From: Conexivisphaerales archaeon
GTDB lineage: Archaea > Thermoproteota > Nitrososphaeria > Conexivisphaerales > DTJL01
Reading direction: 5' to 3'
Assembly: GCA_038728585.1 (NCBI GenBank)
Contig: JAVYTR010000006.1
Coordinates: forward strand, 1-64,000
DNA: 64,000 nucleotides
Numbering within the stretch: the stretch's first letter is position 1; every line of letters starts with the position of its first letter. Shown here in pieces: positions 14,754-24,103 of this stretch. A program made the position numbers and the translations under genes. The notes beneath the pieces were generated by a model. It had not been told where the DNA came from, did not search any database, and saw only the letters and a program-made list of their open reading frames with translations.

Positions 14754-15998
14754 CTATGTAGCTTGTCCTGTAGAAATAAAATCTGCTGGTTTATGTCTCT
14801 TTTTACTAAGGTGAGCATATAAGCGTTCAACTGATTCCTCATAACGAGCAGTGCTCACTAAATGTATACAGTATTCCCTGATGGAGTTAGCGCCTCTACT
14901 CAAATCACTGCCAAGCATTTGATTTAATGCGCTTGCCAGCGCCTTTGCGTCACCAGGAGGCACTACGGAGATACCTTTTGGTAAATCTTCAAGTTCGAAA
15001 AATATACCTGTCTTGGTGACTATAACGGGCCTACCAACGCTCATCGCCTCGAGAGCGGGCCATCCAAACGTCTCATGTAAGGAAGGCTGAACGAAAACGT
15101 CGCAAGCTTGATAGAAATACGCAAGCCTCTCTCTTGAGACATAACCTTTAATTAAAACATTAATCTGATTTCGAATGCAATACTCCTTTATAATCTCAGA
15201 GAAGAGTTTCCCTCTTGACGACACCCATGTATCTTCCCCTACCACCACCAGCAAACAATTGTTAATCATATTAGCAATTATCTTCATTGCTTCAAGGAGG
15301 GTCATTACTCCCTTTCTGGGCGTGAGTCTATTCACGAAAAGTACTATTTTCATATTCTGTGGCAAGCCTAATTTTGTCCTAGCCTCAACTTTAGACCCGG
15401 GAATAAATAGCGAGGTGTCGAGACGATTCTCCATCACTTCAACAATCCTAGTTGTTAATAGACGCATTACGAACGATTGTTGTAATTCTCTTCTGCTGAA
15501 GTTTGAATTGGCAATAATCACATCGGCAAAAAAACTACAAAATGTTTCAAGCATGTGTGACAGACTTAGCTTAGCTAGCTCCAACAGTGAGAAAAAGGAA
15601 TAAGCTTTAATGTGTTGAATACTGCTTGCAATGTAATGTAACACAATTGGCCTGCTCTTAAACAGCACGTATGGAAAAGATTCTGCAAAAAAATACTGAG
15701 AATCAATTACATCTATATTGTACTTCTTTATAAGTCGGTGAAGATACAATGTCGCCAATATTTGGAATCTTATTCTTCCTAAAATCGAACCCCTTTGAAA
15801 TTCTTTAGATACAGGTGCAATCCTGTGCACCAATATATTGCCGTCTCTCCATAAATAACTTCTTTTATACGCCTGTGTAACAACATGAACCTCATGATCT
15901 CTATCAGAGAGGTATTTTGCTAATCTATAATATAATCTAGCCATCCCGTAATTTTCCCCTTCGGGGGGAAACTCTCTAGTTAAGATAACAATGCGCAG
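14754..15998 (-). CDS. GT4-family glycosyltransferase
   Basis: The GT-B enzyme has a conserved N-terminus LRIVILTREFPPEGENYGMA, then a C-terminal donor domain with VLFVNRLTPRKGVMTLLEAM and an intact E-x7-E pair in HETFGWPALEAMSVGRPVI. The canonical N-terminus lies before the first ATG (15944). It begins at a CTG at 15996-15998, just after an in-frame stop, so I extend the gene to 415 residues with an apparent CTG start. Either CTG is used or the original ATG has mutated and translation now begins inside the first helix. Role: retaining sugar transfer in surface glycan assembly. Confidence 0.82.
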   Translation of the reverse strand: MRIVILTREFPPEGENYGMARLYYRLAKYLSDRDHEVHVVTQAYKRSYLWRDGNILVHRIAPVSKEFQRGSILGRIRFQILATLYLHRLIKKYNIDVIDSQYFFAESFPYVLFKSRPIVLHYIASSIQHIKAYSFFSLLELAKLSLSHMLETFCSFFADVIIANSNFSRRELQQSFVMRLLTTRIVEVMENRLDTSLFIPGSKVEARTKLGLPQNMKIVLFVNRLTPRKGVMTLLEAMKIIANMINNCLLVVVGEDTWVSSRGKLFSEIIKEYCIRNQINVLIKGYVSRERLAYFYQACDVFVQPSLHETFGWPALEAMSVGRPVIVTKTGIFFELEDLPKGISVVPPGDAKALASALNQMLGSDLSRGANSIREYCIHLVSTARYEESVERLYAHLSKKRHKPADFISTGQAT

Positions 15999-16140
15999 TG
16001 TTTAGCACCACAGTGTTCTAACGATATTCTCGATAGGCTTCGACCACCAACTAAATGTCACCGCGAAAGACCCGCAACAGGCGAACTTAGCGCTTTGTCA
16101 CTCTTAAAATAGAAGCATAAAGAATTGAGAACACTTGGTC

Positions 16141-17238
16141 TCAAGCATCCATTGGGTACAGTTTAGTTTTTCCAATTAACTCCACCAATCTAACAACTTC
16201 CCTACCCTTGGAAATATCGACCGGGTAGCTTCCATGATTGAGCAGGTCCTGTATAGCTAAATCCATAAGATATCTATGCCCCTCGGTTCTCATAGCGTAT
16301 TTGTTTGACAACACGGAATAGCTGACCCTGATAAAATTAACACATCTTTGCCAGATGTCAGAAATGGCCCACTTTCCTCTGGTGTATTTGTCAAGAGTCA
16401 ACTCATCTGTTTGCCCGAACCTTGGTAAACGATGAAATACGGTTGCTTGTGTGAAAAAGTCCAAGAATGCGGCTCCTTTAGAGCCCGTAACCGTCATCGA
16501 ATGCACGGGTACTGTTGAATTGAAGGATAACCCTACACGCGCAACCGTCCCAGTGGACGAAGTAAGAATGATATTTAGCTCGTCTGCTTTGATATAGCTG
16601 GCCTTGGACGCCTTAGCAACAGAAATCTGGGCCTCCGTAACATCGTCCATGTATTCAAGTACCAACATTAGCAGGTGGGGGAGTATTTCGCTGTTAAGTA
16701 TTCCACCAGGTAATGAATGGATCCAGTGTTTGGGATCTGCGTATCTTTCTGCTGAAAGGGGGGCGAAATAGTGTGTTTCAAGTAGGGTGATGTCGCCGAG
16801 TTTTCCCTGATTCACTATGTTCCTTAGCCAGCGTGCGGCCGGCACAAATGAGTGGTTGTGTATTACAAAGAGCTTCAGTCCCTTTTTTTCGGCTAGCTCC
16901 ATTACCTTATCAGCTTCATCCACGGTTGCTGTGAACGGCTTCTCCACCATACAGTTAATGCCAGCATTCAGAGCTTGCATCATCACTGAAGCGTGCGCCT
17001 GCGGCGGAACACATATGTCCAAGAGATCGAGTCTTTCGCTACTAAGCATCTCTTGGAGGTCACTATAGCTTTTGAGAATTCCAAATTGTTCCGCGGTCTT
17101 CGAGGCCAAGGCTTTGTCTACGTCGCATACGGCGACCAGCTTCGCATCTTTTGCTCTTTTCCAGAGAGGAATATGGACTTGTCTCGCGATGTATCCGCAA
17201 CCAACCAGACCCACCTTCAAGTTTTTATTGGTTTGCAT
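16141..17238 (-). CDS. Gfo/Idh/MocA-family sugar oxidoreductase
   Basis: The 365-residue protein has an N-terminal Rossmann fold (VGLVGCGYIARQVHIPLWKR, then LVAVCDVDKALASKTAEQFG) and the family motif VEKPFTATVDEADKVMELAE at about residue 95, whose Lys is the catalytic residue. A C-terminal beta-sheet domain follows. Such enzymes oxidise or reduce hydroxyls on sugars or nucleotide sugars with NAD(P). In this island it probably modifies a glycan precursor, perhaps a heptose or an amino-sugar donor. The substrate cannot be read from the sequence. Confidence 0.85.
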   Translation of the reverse strand: MQTNKNLKVGLVGCGYIARQVHIPLWKRAKDAKLVAVCDVDKALASKTAEQFGILKSYSDLQEMLSSERLDLLDICVPPQAHASVMMQALNAGINCMVEKPFTATVDEADKVMELAEKKGLKLFVIHNHSFVPAARWLRNIVNQGKLGDITLLETHYFAPLSAERYADPKHWIHSLPGGILNSEILPHLLMLVLEYMDDVTEAQISVAKASKASYIKADELNIILTSSTGTVARVGLSFNSTVPVHSMTVTGSKGAAFLDFFTQATVFHRLPRFGQTDELTLDKYTRGKWAISDIWQRCVNFIRVSYSVLSNKYAMRTEGHRYLMDLAIQDLLNHGSYPVDISKGREVVRLVELIGKTKLYPMDA

Positions 17239-17284
17239 TAATGTCTTCAGCTCCCATATATTATTTACATTTGGTATAAGGTAT

Positions 17285-17860
17285 TCAAAACTTCCTTATG
17301 TCAAAGAGGTAGCCGAGTGCAACTGTTGGTATTGAAAGTGCTAATATTCGGCTTAATTTCAACAGAGTGTTGAAAGACTCGATCCCTTTGAAATAGCTTG
17401 CAGTTAGCAAACCTGTTAAAAGCCCCCTTAATAAGGTGTTTTCCTGAACCAATCCTTTATGAACCTCATTTTTCAGGTATCTCCTGCTGTGACCTATCCA
17501 TACTGATCGCTCGAGGATATATTTGTTTGTTAACCTATAAGGATACACTTTATTCAAAACAAGCATGTCTGGTATGTAAAGAATCCTACCACCACTAATT
17601 TCCTTAAGCCTCAGACTAACTTCCACATCCTCGGCCACTTTTCCCCTATGGTAACCCGTGTTCTCTGAAACCCCCCTATCCTCATTAGAGCATCACGTAG
17701 CACGGCCATATTCATTCCCCAACAATTAGGCACTTCCAAAGCGACTTCCGACGAAAGCCACCTAGTACATCCAATCAGACAGTCAAGCTCTACCGAAACA
17801 CACCCGCCCTCTTCTCCTATCTCTAGACGATAAGCTGGATTTTTGATATGGTAGTTCGGA
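17285..17860 (-). pseudogene. GT2 glycosyltransferase, N-terminally deleted and frameshifted
   Basis: A frame from about 17860 gives NPAYRLEIGEEGGCVSVELD, CLIGCTRWLSSEVALEVPNC and WGMNMAVLRDALMRIGGF. It then shifts near 17645 into VAEDVEVSLRLKEISGGRI and LYIPDMLVLNKVYPYRL down to 17285. This follows the intact GT2 gene at 19230-20195 nearly residue for residue (for example DWLIGCTRWFSSKTACEVPN, LYIPEMLVWNKVYPYRL). The first 110 residues with the donor site are gone, and a short deletion removes the segment after IGGF. It is a decayed tandem paralogue. Confidence 0.8.
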
Positions 17861-18093
17861 TAAATGCCTTATTCCCCTTATCAATTGAATTTTTCTGAAT
17901 TTTCGCCAAATATAGATAGTTTGCCAAGTTATACTTGGCAGCTCAGTGTTCTTATGCAATGGCTCTTCGACGAAGCTGTATAAAATACATCAAATCAAAG
18001 ATCGCTTGGCTACTGCAAGAATAGATGGAAACGAATAACCGAAGTAACCAATCACTATCATACTCAGAGATTCATAAATCGCTTTAATCACCT
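17861..18093. other. Spacer between two GT2 pseudogenes
   Basis: A/T-rich sequence in which I see no gene. It may contain heavily decayed remains of the missing N-terminal half of the GT2 pseudogene at 17285-17860. Confidence 0.3.
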
Positions 18094-18930
18094 TTAATGT
18101 ATTCTTGTTATCAGACGAAAAACATCAGAAAGCAAATTAAGCAACGTCAGGAGTTCGAGTGACCTTCTATTCCCCTTAACATATTTTCTCCGAAATTCTG
18201 CTTCAGCTAGTCCTTGCATCAATGAATATCTTCGGATGTAGTCAGAGGAGATTTTATATGGAAATACTTTATGAAAGACCTTTACAGTCGGAACAAACAG
18301 GACCTTACTTCTTGTTGTTGTCGTGATTCTCATGACGAACTCGTTTTCATCTCCAGCCTTATTAAGGTCCCCCATGGCTTTATGCCTCCTCGACTCTCAT
18401 CAAAGAGAAAGTGGTCAAATGTTTCTCTGCGGAAGGCCATATTTGTGCCTGACGCCCAAGTAACAAGACTCTTGTGGCCCGGCGCTCTCCTATCGGTGCA
18501 TCGGATGAGCCAGTACAAAGAACGCGAAAGCCAGGAGCTATTGTCATCCACCCATAATGGAATCGTCAGTCCCGTAACACCACCAACATCCTTTCCGCAG
18601 GTATCTAATGCGTTGATTATTTCATTAGTCCAGGCAGAATCAACAATAGCATCATCAACGAATCCAACATAAGTAGCAAAAGAGCGAAGTGCACCTAGGT
18701 TTCTTGCACCGGACAGCACAAGCTTTGCATCGCTGTAGATAACTTCAAAACTCAAATCCGTCCTAGAAAGTATATTCTCAACTTTATTCTTCAGAAACAA
18801 TTCCCGTTCGACAACTACTATCACTTCTGGTTTCATGGTCTGATGTTCCAATGAAATAAACAATTCTTCCAAGTCTTTCAGTCTTTCCCGACTATAGGTA
18901 GTTGTAACAACAGAAAGTTGGCAACCAAGA
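18094..18930 (-). pseudogene. GT2 glycosyltransferase with frameshift
   Basis: From about 18930 the frame reads LSVVTTTYSRERLKDLEELF, with GARNLGALRSFATYVGFVDD giving the acidic donor site, and reaches FDESRGGIKPWGT. There a one-base shift (about 18350-18375) moves the family sequence into another frame, which continues NKAGDENEFVMRITTTTRSK, then FVPTVKVFHKVFPYKISSDY, to 18094. It is related to the GT2 genes on either side but more divergent. No clear start codon precedes the first strand. If the shift is a sequencing error the gene would be intact; otherwise it is dead. Confidence 0.75.
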
Positions 18931-19229
18931 TATCATATCTCACCACTCAGTGTGCTTGGGAGGCATTCCACATTTTTATCATAAGACTTCCGATTTCTCA
19001 TAATCACTGTAATCTGGCAGGACCGATAAAACTGGCAAAGGGAAGGGTCGCGTAGAGACAAAATCTTGCTCGACCTTCAACTGAAGGGCTTACTGACTAA
19101 CAACCAACGCGAAGAGGATTAAGCCGGGCGTGACAGTCACTAAGGGCCCACGCTCGTATATATCTCAGGGAATCCAGGCAACACTCATGAATAAGTGAAC
19201 TTCACCCAACAGCCGCAAACTTGATAATC
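18931..19229. other. Intergenic region without recognised gene
   Basis: About 300 bases between a frameshifted GT2 gene and the intact GT2 gene. I find no coding pattern, repeat or RNA here. Confidence 0.4.
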
Positions 19230-20195
19230 TCACTGCGATATTGGTCCTATTAAATAACCTACTACGAGTGAGAACAAAGAGAGCAGACTGATTCTAAATC
19301 TCTTTTTAAGATCACCAAGTGAGAAACCTTCAGAGTTGACTGGCAAGATTAACTTCACAAGAAGGCGTTGGAGTAGATTTTCTTCCAAGTTAAGTCCTAC
19401 GCTCTTGCCAGACGGCAACATCTTCCTTAAGTTTCTTCTAGAATAACCAATCCAACTAGAACGTGCAATTATGTACCGATTAGTAAGACGATATGGATAA
19501 ACCTTGTTCCAAACAAGCATTTCAGGAATGTAGAGTATCCGTAATCTTGTTTTCTCTCTGAGCCTAAGACTAAGTTCTAGATCCTCAGCCATTTTACCAT
19601 GTTTGAAATCATCCAGTGTAGCTGAAATATTGCTACCCAAATACCTTGACCTTTCGGTAGCTTGTTCCGAAAATCCTCCCACTGAGAGAAGGGCCGATTT
19701 GAGAAATGCCATATTCATTCCCCAACAATTCGGCACCTCGCAAGCGGTTTTCGAAGAAAACCATCTTGTACATCCGATTAACCAGTCAAGTTCAATTGGG
19801 AGCCATTCAGCCTTTTCTCCCATCCAGAGTGGATAGGCTGGCCCAGTGATTCCAACTGCTTGAGGAAACGATTCAAATGCCCGCTTTATTGACTCTACCC
19901 AACCTTCACTTAGCACCACGTCGTCATCTACAAACGCTACTATTTCTCCCGAAGACTCGGATACACCGAGATTCCTAGCCTCAGCCAGTCCATACTTTGC
20001 TTCATTATGAACTACGGTAATTTTAAAATTATACTTGGATGCTTCATCCCTCACTGCGTCCAACAGACGACGATCACGTTCAGTCACATAAACTACCTCG
20101 AAGTTCTTTGCGGTTTGCCTGTCTATACTTCTCAGAATATCCTTTGCATCCTGCAATCGTTGCAAAGAATATGATGTTATGATGATGGAAATCAA
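19230..20195 (-). CDS. GT2-family glycosyltransferase
   Basis: This 321-residue GT-A enzyme starts MISIIITSYSLQRLQDAKDI. It has the nucleotide-binding LAEARNLGVSESSGEIVAF followed by VDDDVVL (D-x-D metal site, about residues 90-96), then an acceptor part with ELDWLIGCTRW and NCWGMNMAFLK, and a C-terminal hydrophobic helix (LLSLFSLVVGYLI) that would tether it to the membrane. Inverting transfer of a sugar onto a lipid-linked or protein-linked glycan is the family role. Two broken paralogues follow it downstream, so a tandem array has shrunk to one working copy. Confidence 0.85.
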   Translation of the reverse strand: MISIIITSYSLQRLQDAKDILRSIDRQTAKNFEVVYVTERDRRLLDAVRDEASKYNFKITVVHNEAKYGLAEARNLGVSESSGEIVAFVDDDVVLSEGWVESIKRAFESFPQAVGITGPAYPLWMGEKAEWLPIELDWLIGCTRWFSSKTACEVPNCWGMNMAFLKSALLSVGGFSEQATERSRYLGSNISATLDDFKHGKMAEDLELSLRLREKTRLRILYIPEMLVWNKVYPYRLTNRYIIARSSWIGYSRRNLRKMLPSGKSVGLNLEENLLQRLLVKLILPVNSEGFSLGDLKKRFRISLLSLFSLVVGYLIGPISQ

Positions 20196-20473
20196 AAATC
20201 CTGATTCATAGGTTCAGATCAAGCCGAGGCTTACCTATGGTCTTTGATGATTTATTGTGTACCCATTTGTTACGTTATCTCAAAGGAAGGAACATGAAAC
20301 ATATCTGCTAAGGAATACGTGAATTGCCTAGAAGGAAACATTACCATAACAAACCAGCATTTTTGCACAATCCAGCCTGGAATACCCTCTAATGTTTGGA
20401 CTCCACATGTGGTCCTGGAACAAAAACAGGATATCATCTTTGTGCTCCTTTGAAAGTACAGGTCTTAGTTGGC
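20196..20473. other. Intergenic region without recognised gene
   Basis: About 280 bases separate two glycosyltransferase genes. No gene, RNA or repeat was seen. Confidence 0.4.
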
Positions 20474-21412
20474 CTAGCTCTTCGAATTTAATCTCCTCTC
20501 AAGCCTCTTCAGCATCATTCCTATCGTAGCTACCGTCAAGCCTTGTCCTCCAATCACAAAAAGCATCAAGCTTCCTAAAACATAACCCCCATGATAGATT
20601 CCACGAAAGATGTATTCGTATGCAGAATAACCGAGTAGGATTATGGCAGGAACTACAGCTATTGAAGCAAAAAGAGAGAACAGCAAAACTGGACTGTATT
20701 TGGTAGCTAGTTTGAATATAGTATAAAGCGCCCTGAACCCCTGTCTCCAAGTTGGTGCCTTCGCTATTCCCTTTCGCTTTCGATAATTTATTGGTACATA
20801 AGTGACTCTGCCATCCGCCAACATCTGCACAGCTAGCTCTTGATCAACAACAAAACCAAATTCATCAAGGGTCAATTCTTTCACCTTTTCCGTTCTAAGC
20901 AAGTACATTCCACACGCAACATCCGGTACATTACTAGCCATCAATATGTTGAATGTCTTTGTGAGGATCCAGTTACCGAGCCTGTGAGTCTTACTAATGT
21001 TGGGACATCCCTTTGGACGGAAACCGATTATATGGTCATAACCATTTGCATGGACGACAAACCTGTCTATGTCCTTAGGGTCATAGGTGCCATCACCATC
21101 CATGAGCAGGAAATATGGAGTATCCACAACATCCCTTGCCACCAGAACGGCTCCTGTCTTTCCCTTTCCATGTTGCACCATCACTCTTACTCCTTTGCTC
21201 TGGGCTATTTCTCTTGTTTTATCGTTTGAGTAACCGTCGACAACGAGAATTTTCCTGTACCCTGCTGCCTTAATTTCGTCTATCAGCTCCCCTATGGCTT
21301 CTTCCTCATTAAGGGTAGGAAGAACAACCGTTACAGAGTCTTTATCTATTTCTGGCTCCTCTATACTTTCCCTTAGCATCCCATTATCATCAGTTTGCCT
21401 TAACTGCTCCAT
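20474..21412 (-). CDS. Dolichyl-phosphate-mannose-synthase-like GT2 enzyme
   Basis: The 312-residue protein has a GT-A catalytic domain with VTVVLPTLNEEEAIGELIDE, KILVVDGYSNDKTREIA and LLMDGDGTYDPKDIDR (D-x-D), and a DPM1-like HRLGNWILTKTFN region. Two C-terminal membrane helices follow (about residues 225-300). Such enzymes move a sugar from a nucleotide donor to a polyprenyl phosphate, feeding membrane-bound glycan assembly. The start overlaps the end of the epimerase gene upstream by 23 bases, so the two are co-transcribed. The sugar is unknown; the family covers glucose, mannose and others. Confidence 0.85.
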   Translation of the reverse strand: MEQLRQTDDNGMLRESIEEPEIDKDSVTVVLPTLNEEEAIGELIDEIKAAGYRKILVVDGYSNDKTREIAQSKGVRVMVQHGKGKTGAVLVARDVVDTPYFLLMDGDGTYDPKDIDRFVVHANGYDHIIGFRPKGCPNISKTHRLGNWILTKTFNILMASNVPDVACGMYLLRTEKVKELTLDEFGFVVDQELAVQMLADGRVTYVPINYRKRKGIAKAPTWRQGFRALYTIFKLATKYSPVLLFSLFASIAVVPAIILLGYSAYEYIFRGIYHGGYVLGSLMLFVIGGQGLTVATIGMMLKRLERRLNSKS

Positions 21413-22388
21413 ATTGTAACCTCCTTTCCGCCCAGAGAAAAGTCCTTTTGAGCCCGTCCTTCAGACTCGTCTTTGGTTTCCATCCAAGAACCCTGCTTAC
21501 CAAGGAGAGGTCGGGCTTCCTGCTTCTAGCTCCTTTTGGCTTCGAAGTATCATAGCTAACTCTAATCCCTTTTTGGCTTATTCCCACAATCATTTCGGCA
21601 AGCCTGCCTATCGTTACTTCTTCCTCTGACCCCACATTGAACGCACAAGTCCCATTCTTGTCTGCATATTGCCTGATAAGCTCAATAGCTTCTATGGTAT
21701 CATCTATGAACACGAAACATCTTTTTTGCTTTCCATCCCCCCAGACAACAAAATCCTCCTTTGGATACATTACAGCCTTTCTGATGAGAGAGGCTATCAC
21801 CTGACTTCTATCTGGAGCCAAGTAGATGTTTTCTCCATAAGCATGAAAGATCCTTGCTATCCCTGCATGCATATCCTTCATTCCAAACAACTGCCTCTCA
21901 GCAATATACTTCGCCCATCCATAGCCTCCCTCAGGGTCCGCATGGAAGCTGAAATCCTCTTCTTTGAACACAGCATCATCTGCAAGCTGCCTAGAATAGG
22001 GATAGACTGAGACGCTTGATGCATACAGAATGCGGTTGATTCCGTTTTCAACGCAGCTCCTCAGCACATTGGCATCTATTGTTACGTTAGCCTGCAGGGC
22101 TGCAAGCTCTTTTGCTATTGAACCATGCAGATACTCTACTGACCCAACTTCTGCAGCGAAGTGGTACACAATGTCAGCACCTTTCAGAGCCTCCTTTGCA
22201 AAGTTGTAATCCCTAAGGTCTCCAATCATGCAATCCTGTTCAATCCCCAAATCCTTAAGGTTCTGAATTGAGCCGGATGAAAGATTATCTATTATCAATA
22301 CTTCATGACCCTTTTGAATGAGCCTCTTTGCAGCATGGCTCCCTACGAACCCAGCCCCTCCAGTCACAGCTATTCTGAGAGTTTCCAT
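21390..22388 (-). CDS. NAD-dependent sugar-nucleotide epimerase/dehydratase
   Basis: The 332-residue extended SDR has RIAVTGGAGFVGSHAAKRLI at its N-terminus (G-x-x-G-x-x-G), IIDNLSSG for NAD binding, the catalytic Ser in ILYASSVSVYPY and Tyr-x-x-x-Lys in GYGWAKYIAERQLF at about residues 155-165. This is the architecture of UDP-glucose 4-epimerases and of GDP-sugar epimerases. In this island the substrate may be a UDP-hexose or the GDP-heptose made by neighbouring genes. The frame has no anomalies. Confidence 0.88.
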   Translation of the reverse strand: METLRIAVTGGAGFVGSHAAKRLIQKGHEVLIIDNLSSGSIQNLKDLGIEQDCMIGDLRDYNFAKEALKGADIVYHFAAEVGSVEYLHGSIAKELAALQANVTIDANVLRSCVENGINRILYASSVSVYPYSRQLADDAVFKEEDFSFHADPEGGYGWAKYIAERQLFGMKDMHAGIARIFHAYGENIYLAPDRSQVIASLIRKAVMYPKEDFVVWGDGKQKRCFVFIDDTIEAIELIRQYADKNGTCAFNVGSEEEVTIGRLAEMIVGISQKGIRVSYDTSKPKGARSRKPDLSLVSRVLGWKPKTSLKDGLKRTFLWAERRLQYGAVKAN

Positions 22389-22550
22389 ACGAAATCGAGC
22401 TCATCTAATGCATGATTTTGACCAATCTAATGACGGAAGACTGATCGTAATCGTGCTCCTTTCGCGGATCTCTTGATAATTCTGTGCAAAGAAGAACAAT
22501 TGCAAGATTAACTCATAAGTATGTTTGGCGCAAAGTTTATATCGTTAGCA

Positions 22551-22579
22551 GCACTTTCTCTACTTGGTGTAGAAAGTGC
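22551..22579 (+). promoter_or_regulatory. Inverted repeat over antitoxin start
   Basis: GCACTTTCT (22551-22559) and AGAAAGTGC (22571-22579) are exact reverse complements with an 11-base loop, and the right arm covers the GTG start of the antitoxin. A TATA element (GTTTATATC, about 22535-22543) lies upstream, so the repeat spans the transcription start. It is well placed as an operator for autoregulation by the antitoxin or the toxin-antitoxin complex. Confidence 0.5.
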
Positions 22580-22836
22580 CAGAAACAATAAAGATCTCCA
22601 AGGAGGCGAAGGAGGAGCTTCTGAGAGTCGCTGCAGAATTGCAAGCAAAAGAGGGAAGAAGGGTAGACCTAGACGAAGCAATAAAGTATCTCCTTACGAA
22701 GGGCGGAAGGGCAAAACGTCCCGAGCTGCTTGATGCTGCCTGCAAGAAGACTGAAGGCTTTGAGACAGCGTATCAGGAAATGATGACGGAGAGACGCAGA
22801 TATGAAGAGAGAACTCACAGGAAGTATGGTGTTTGA
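22576..22836 (+). CDS. VapB-like antitoxin
   Basis: The 86-residue protein has an N-terminal ETIKISKEAKEELLRVAAEL, then RRVDLDEAIKYLLTK, a strand and two helices as in DNA-binding antitoxins paired with PIN toxins. A charged C-terminal half (YQEMMTERRRYEERTHR) is the likely toxin-binding arm. The start is the GTG at 22576, inside the inverted repeat. Its end overlaps the PIN gene by 35 bases. It lies on the plus strand, against the surrounding glycan genes, as an inserted module would. Confidence 0.75.
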   Translation: MPETIKISKEAKEELLRVAAELQAKEGRRVDLDEAIKYLLTKGGRAKRPELLDAACKKTEGFETAYQEMMTERRRYEERTHRKYGV

Positions 22837-23233
22837 TACTAGTGCTCTCCTCGAAATGATCTTCTCCACTCCTTATGGGGTAAAGGCAAGAGAAGCGCTC
22901 AAGTCCCATTCTCTGAGCTTGAGAGTCTGCGACATCACAATGGCCGAAGCAGAATATGTACTCTGCAGAAGGCTCGGGGGAGATGATGCACATGACAGAA
23001 TCACGAATCTGCTTAAATCTGGCTATGTTGATGTATATCCAGATTCTGAACTTATAGAAGATGCAGCTGAATACAAGTGCAAAACGAGTCTTTCTCTACC
23101 AGACTGCTTTTCCCTTGCTCTTGCAAAGAGGAAAGGGACGCCTGTAGTCTTTGCGAGAAGAGAGAAAGAGTTCGAGAATGAAATGTCGAAAAGACCATTC
23201 GACGTTGATATACTCTTCTTGGAAGAGTTTTGA
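22802..23233 (+). CDS. PIN-domain toxin (VapC-like)
   Basis: The 143-residue protein has the PIN order: MVFDTSALLEMIF with the first Asp, CDITMAEAEYVL with the Glu, and SLSLPDCFSLALAKRKGTPV with the third acidic residue. The fourth position, usually T-x-D, reads FARREKEF, so it carries Glu instead of Asp. The gene starts inside the antitoxin gene, typical of vapBC operons. The expected function is site-specific RNA cleavage. Start choice between the ATG at 22802 and the one at 22826 is open. Confidence 0.82.
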   Translation: MKRELTGSMVFDTSALLEMIFSTPYGVKAREALKSHSLSLRVCDITMAEAEYVLCRRLGGDDAHDRITNLLKSGYVDVYPDSELIEDAAEYKCKTSLSLPDCFSLALAKRKGTPVVFARREKEFENEMSKRPFDVDILFLEEF

Positions 23234-23365
23234 TATAATGTCTGTTCAGCTGTTGGAATTTTCATACTCTGTAGGCTTCTATAAAGTTTGAAGCTTCGTG
23301 AAGTGCTCATCTCAGCTTAAGGCTTTCATGTGTCATCACAACAACTCAAGCTTTATCGGCATGAT

Positions 23366-24076
23366 CTAAGCTTCCAAGCCATGTGCAAGAAACATTTCCT
23401 GAAATTCCTTTAACCCCTCAGGCGTGCCGATTTCATAAAACCTCTCCTTGACTTCATACGCTAGAATTTCTTTCCTTGCTATCAGCTCAGCAAAGAATCC
23501 CTCTTCAGAATCATCTGCAGCAAATTCAAGCGCCTCCTTTCTTAATGCGATAGCTCCGTAGTTTATCCATTCTAAACCCTCTTCCTTGCCTGTATGCTTG
23601 CTGTAATATACCACTTGATTGTCTTTTACCTTTACATCACTTTTTCCGTACCTGTTATAATTATGATATACAGCCATAACAGCAAGCTTCTCTGATTCAA
23701 GCAACTTGCTCATCAATTCAGCATAATTCAATCTCAGGTAATTATCTGCATAGGTCATTATGAACTCATCATTCAGAAGCTTGCTCGCATTTCTGAGCGC
23801 CCCTATAACCCCTTTCAGCCTTTCTCCATCATAGCTGTAACTTATCTTTACCCCGTATCTTGAACCATCGCCAAAGTGATTGACAATTTTATCAGCCAAG
23901 TATCCAACACACAGCACTATCTCATCTACTCCTCCTTTCCTCAGCTCCTGTATTTTGTACTCCAGAAATGGCTTACCGTTTATAGGGATCATAGGCTTCG
24001 GCAAGTTCTTTGTTAAATTGCCTAATCTAGTACCAAGCCCACCAGCTAGAACAGCAGCCTGCATAGATAAGTCCAT
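23366..24076 (-). CDS. hddC: Sugar-phosphate nucleotidyltransferase, HddC-like
   Basis: The 236-residue enzyme has the nucleotidyltransferase signature AAVLAGGLGTRLGNLTKNLP with KPMIPINGKPFLEY, the acidic metal site in FIMTYADNYL and no C-terminal hexapeptide-repeat domain. This short form is that of heptose-1-phosphate guanylyltransferase (HddC) and RmlA-like relatives. Because HddA, GmhA and GmhB homologues sit within 8 kb on the same strand, the likely reaction is D-glycero-alpha-D-manno-heptose 1-phosphate plus GTP to GDP-heptose. From sequence alone the nucleotide and sugar are not certain; a glucose- or mannose-1-phosphate enzyme remains possible. Confidence 0.7.
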   Translation of the reverse strand: MDLSMQAAVLAGGLGTRLGNLTKNLPKPMIPINGKPFLEYKIQELRKGGVDEIVLCVGYLADKIVNHFGDGSRYGVKISYSYDGERLKGVIGALRNASKLLNDEFIMTYADNYLRLNYAELMSKLLESEKLAVMAVYHNYNRYGKSDVKVKDNQVVYYSKHTGKEEGLEWINYGAIALRKEALEFAADDSEEGFFAELIARKEILAYEVKERFYEIGTPEGLKEFQEMFLAHGLEA

Positions 24077-24103
24077 ATATGATCACTATGCAGGTTTGCT
24101 CTT

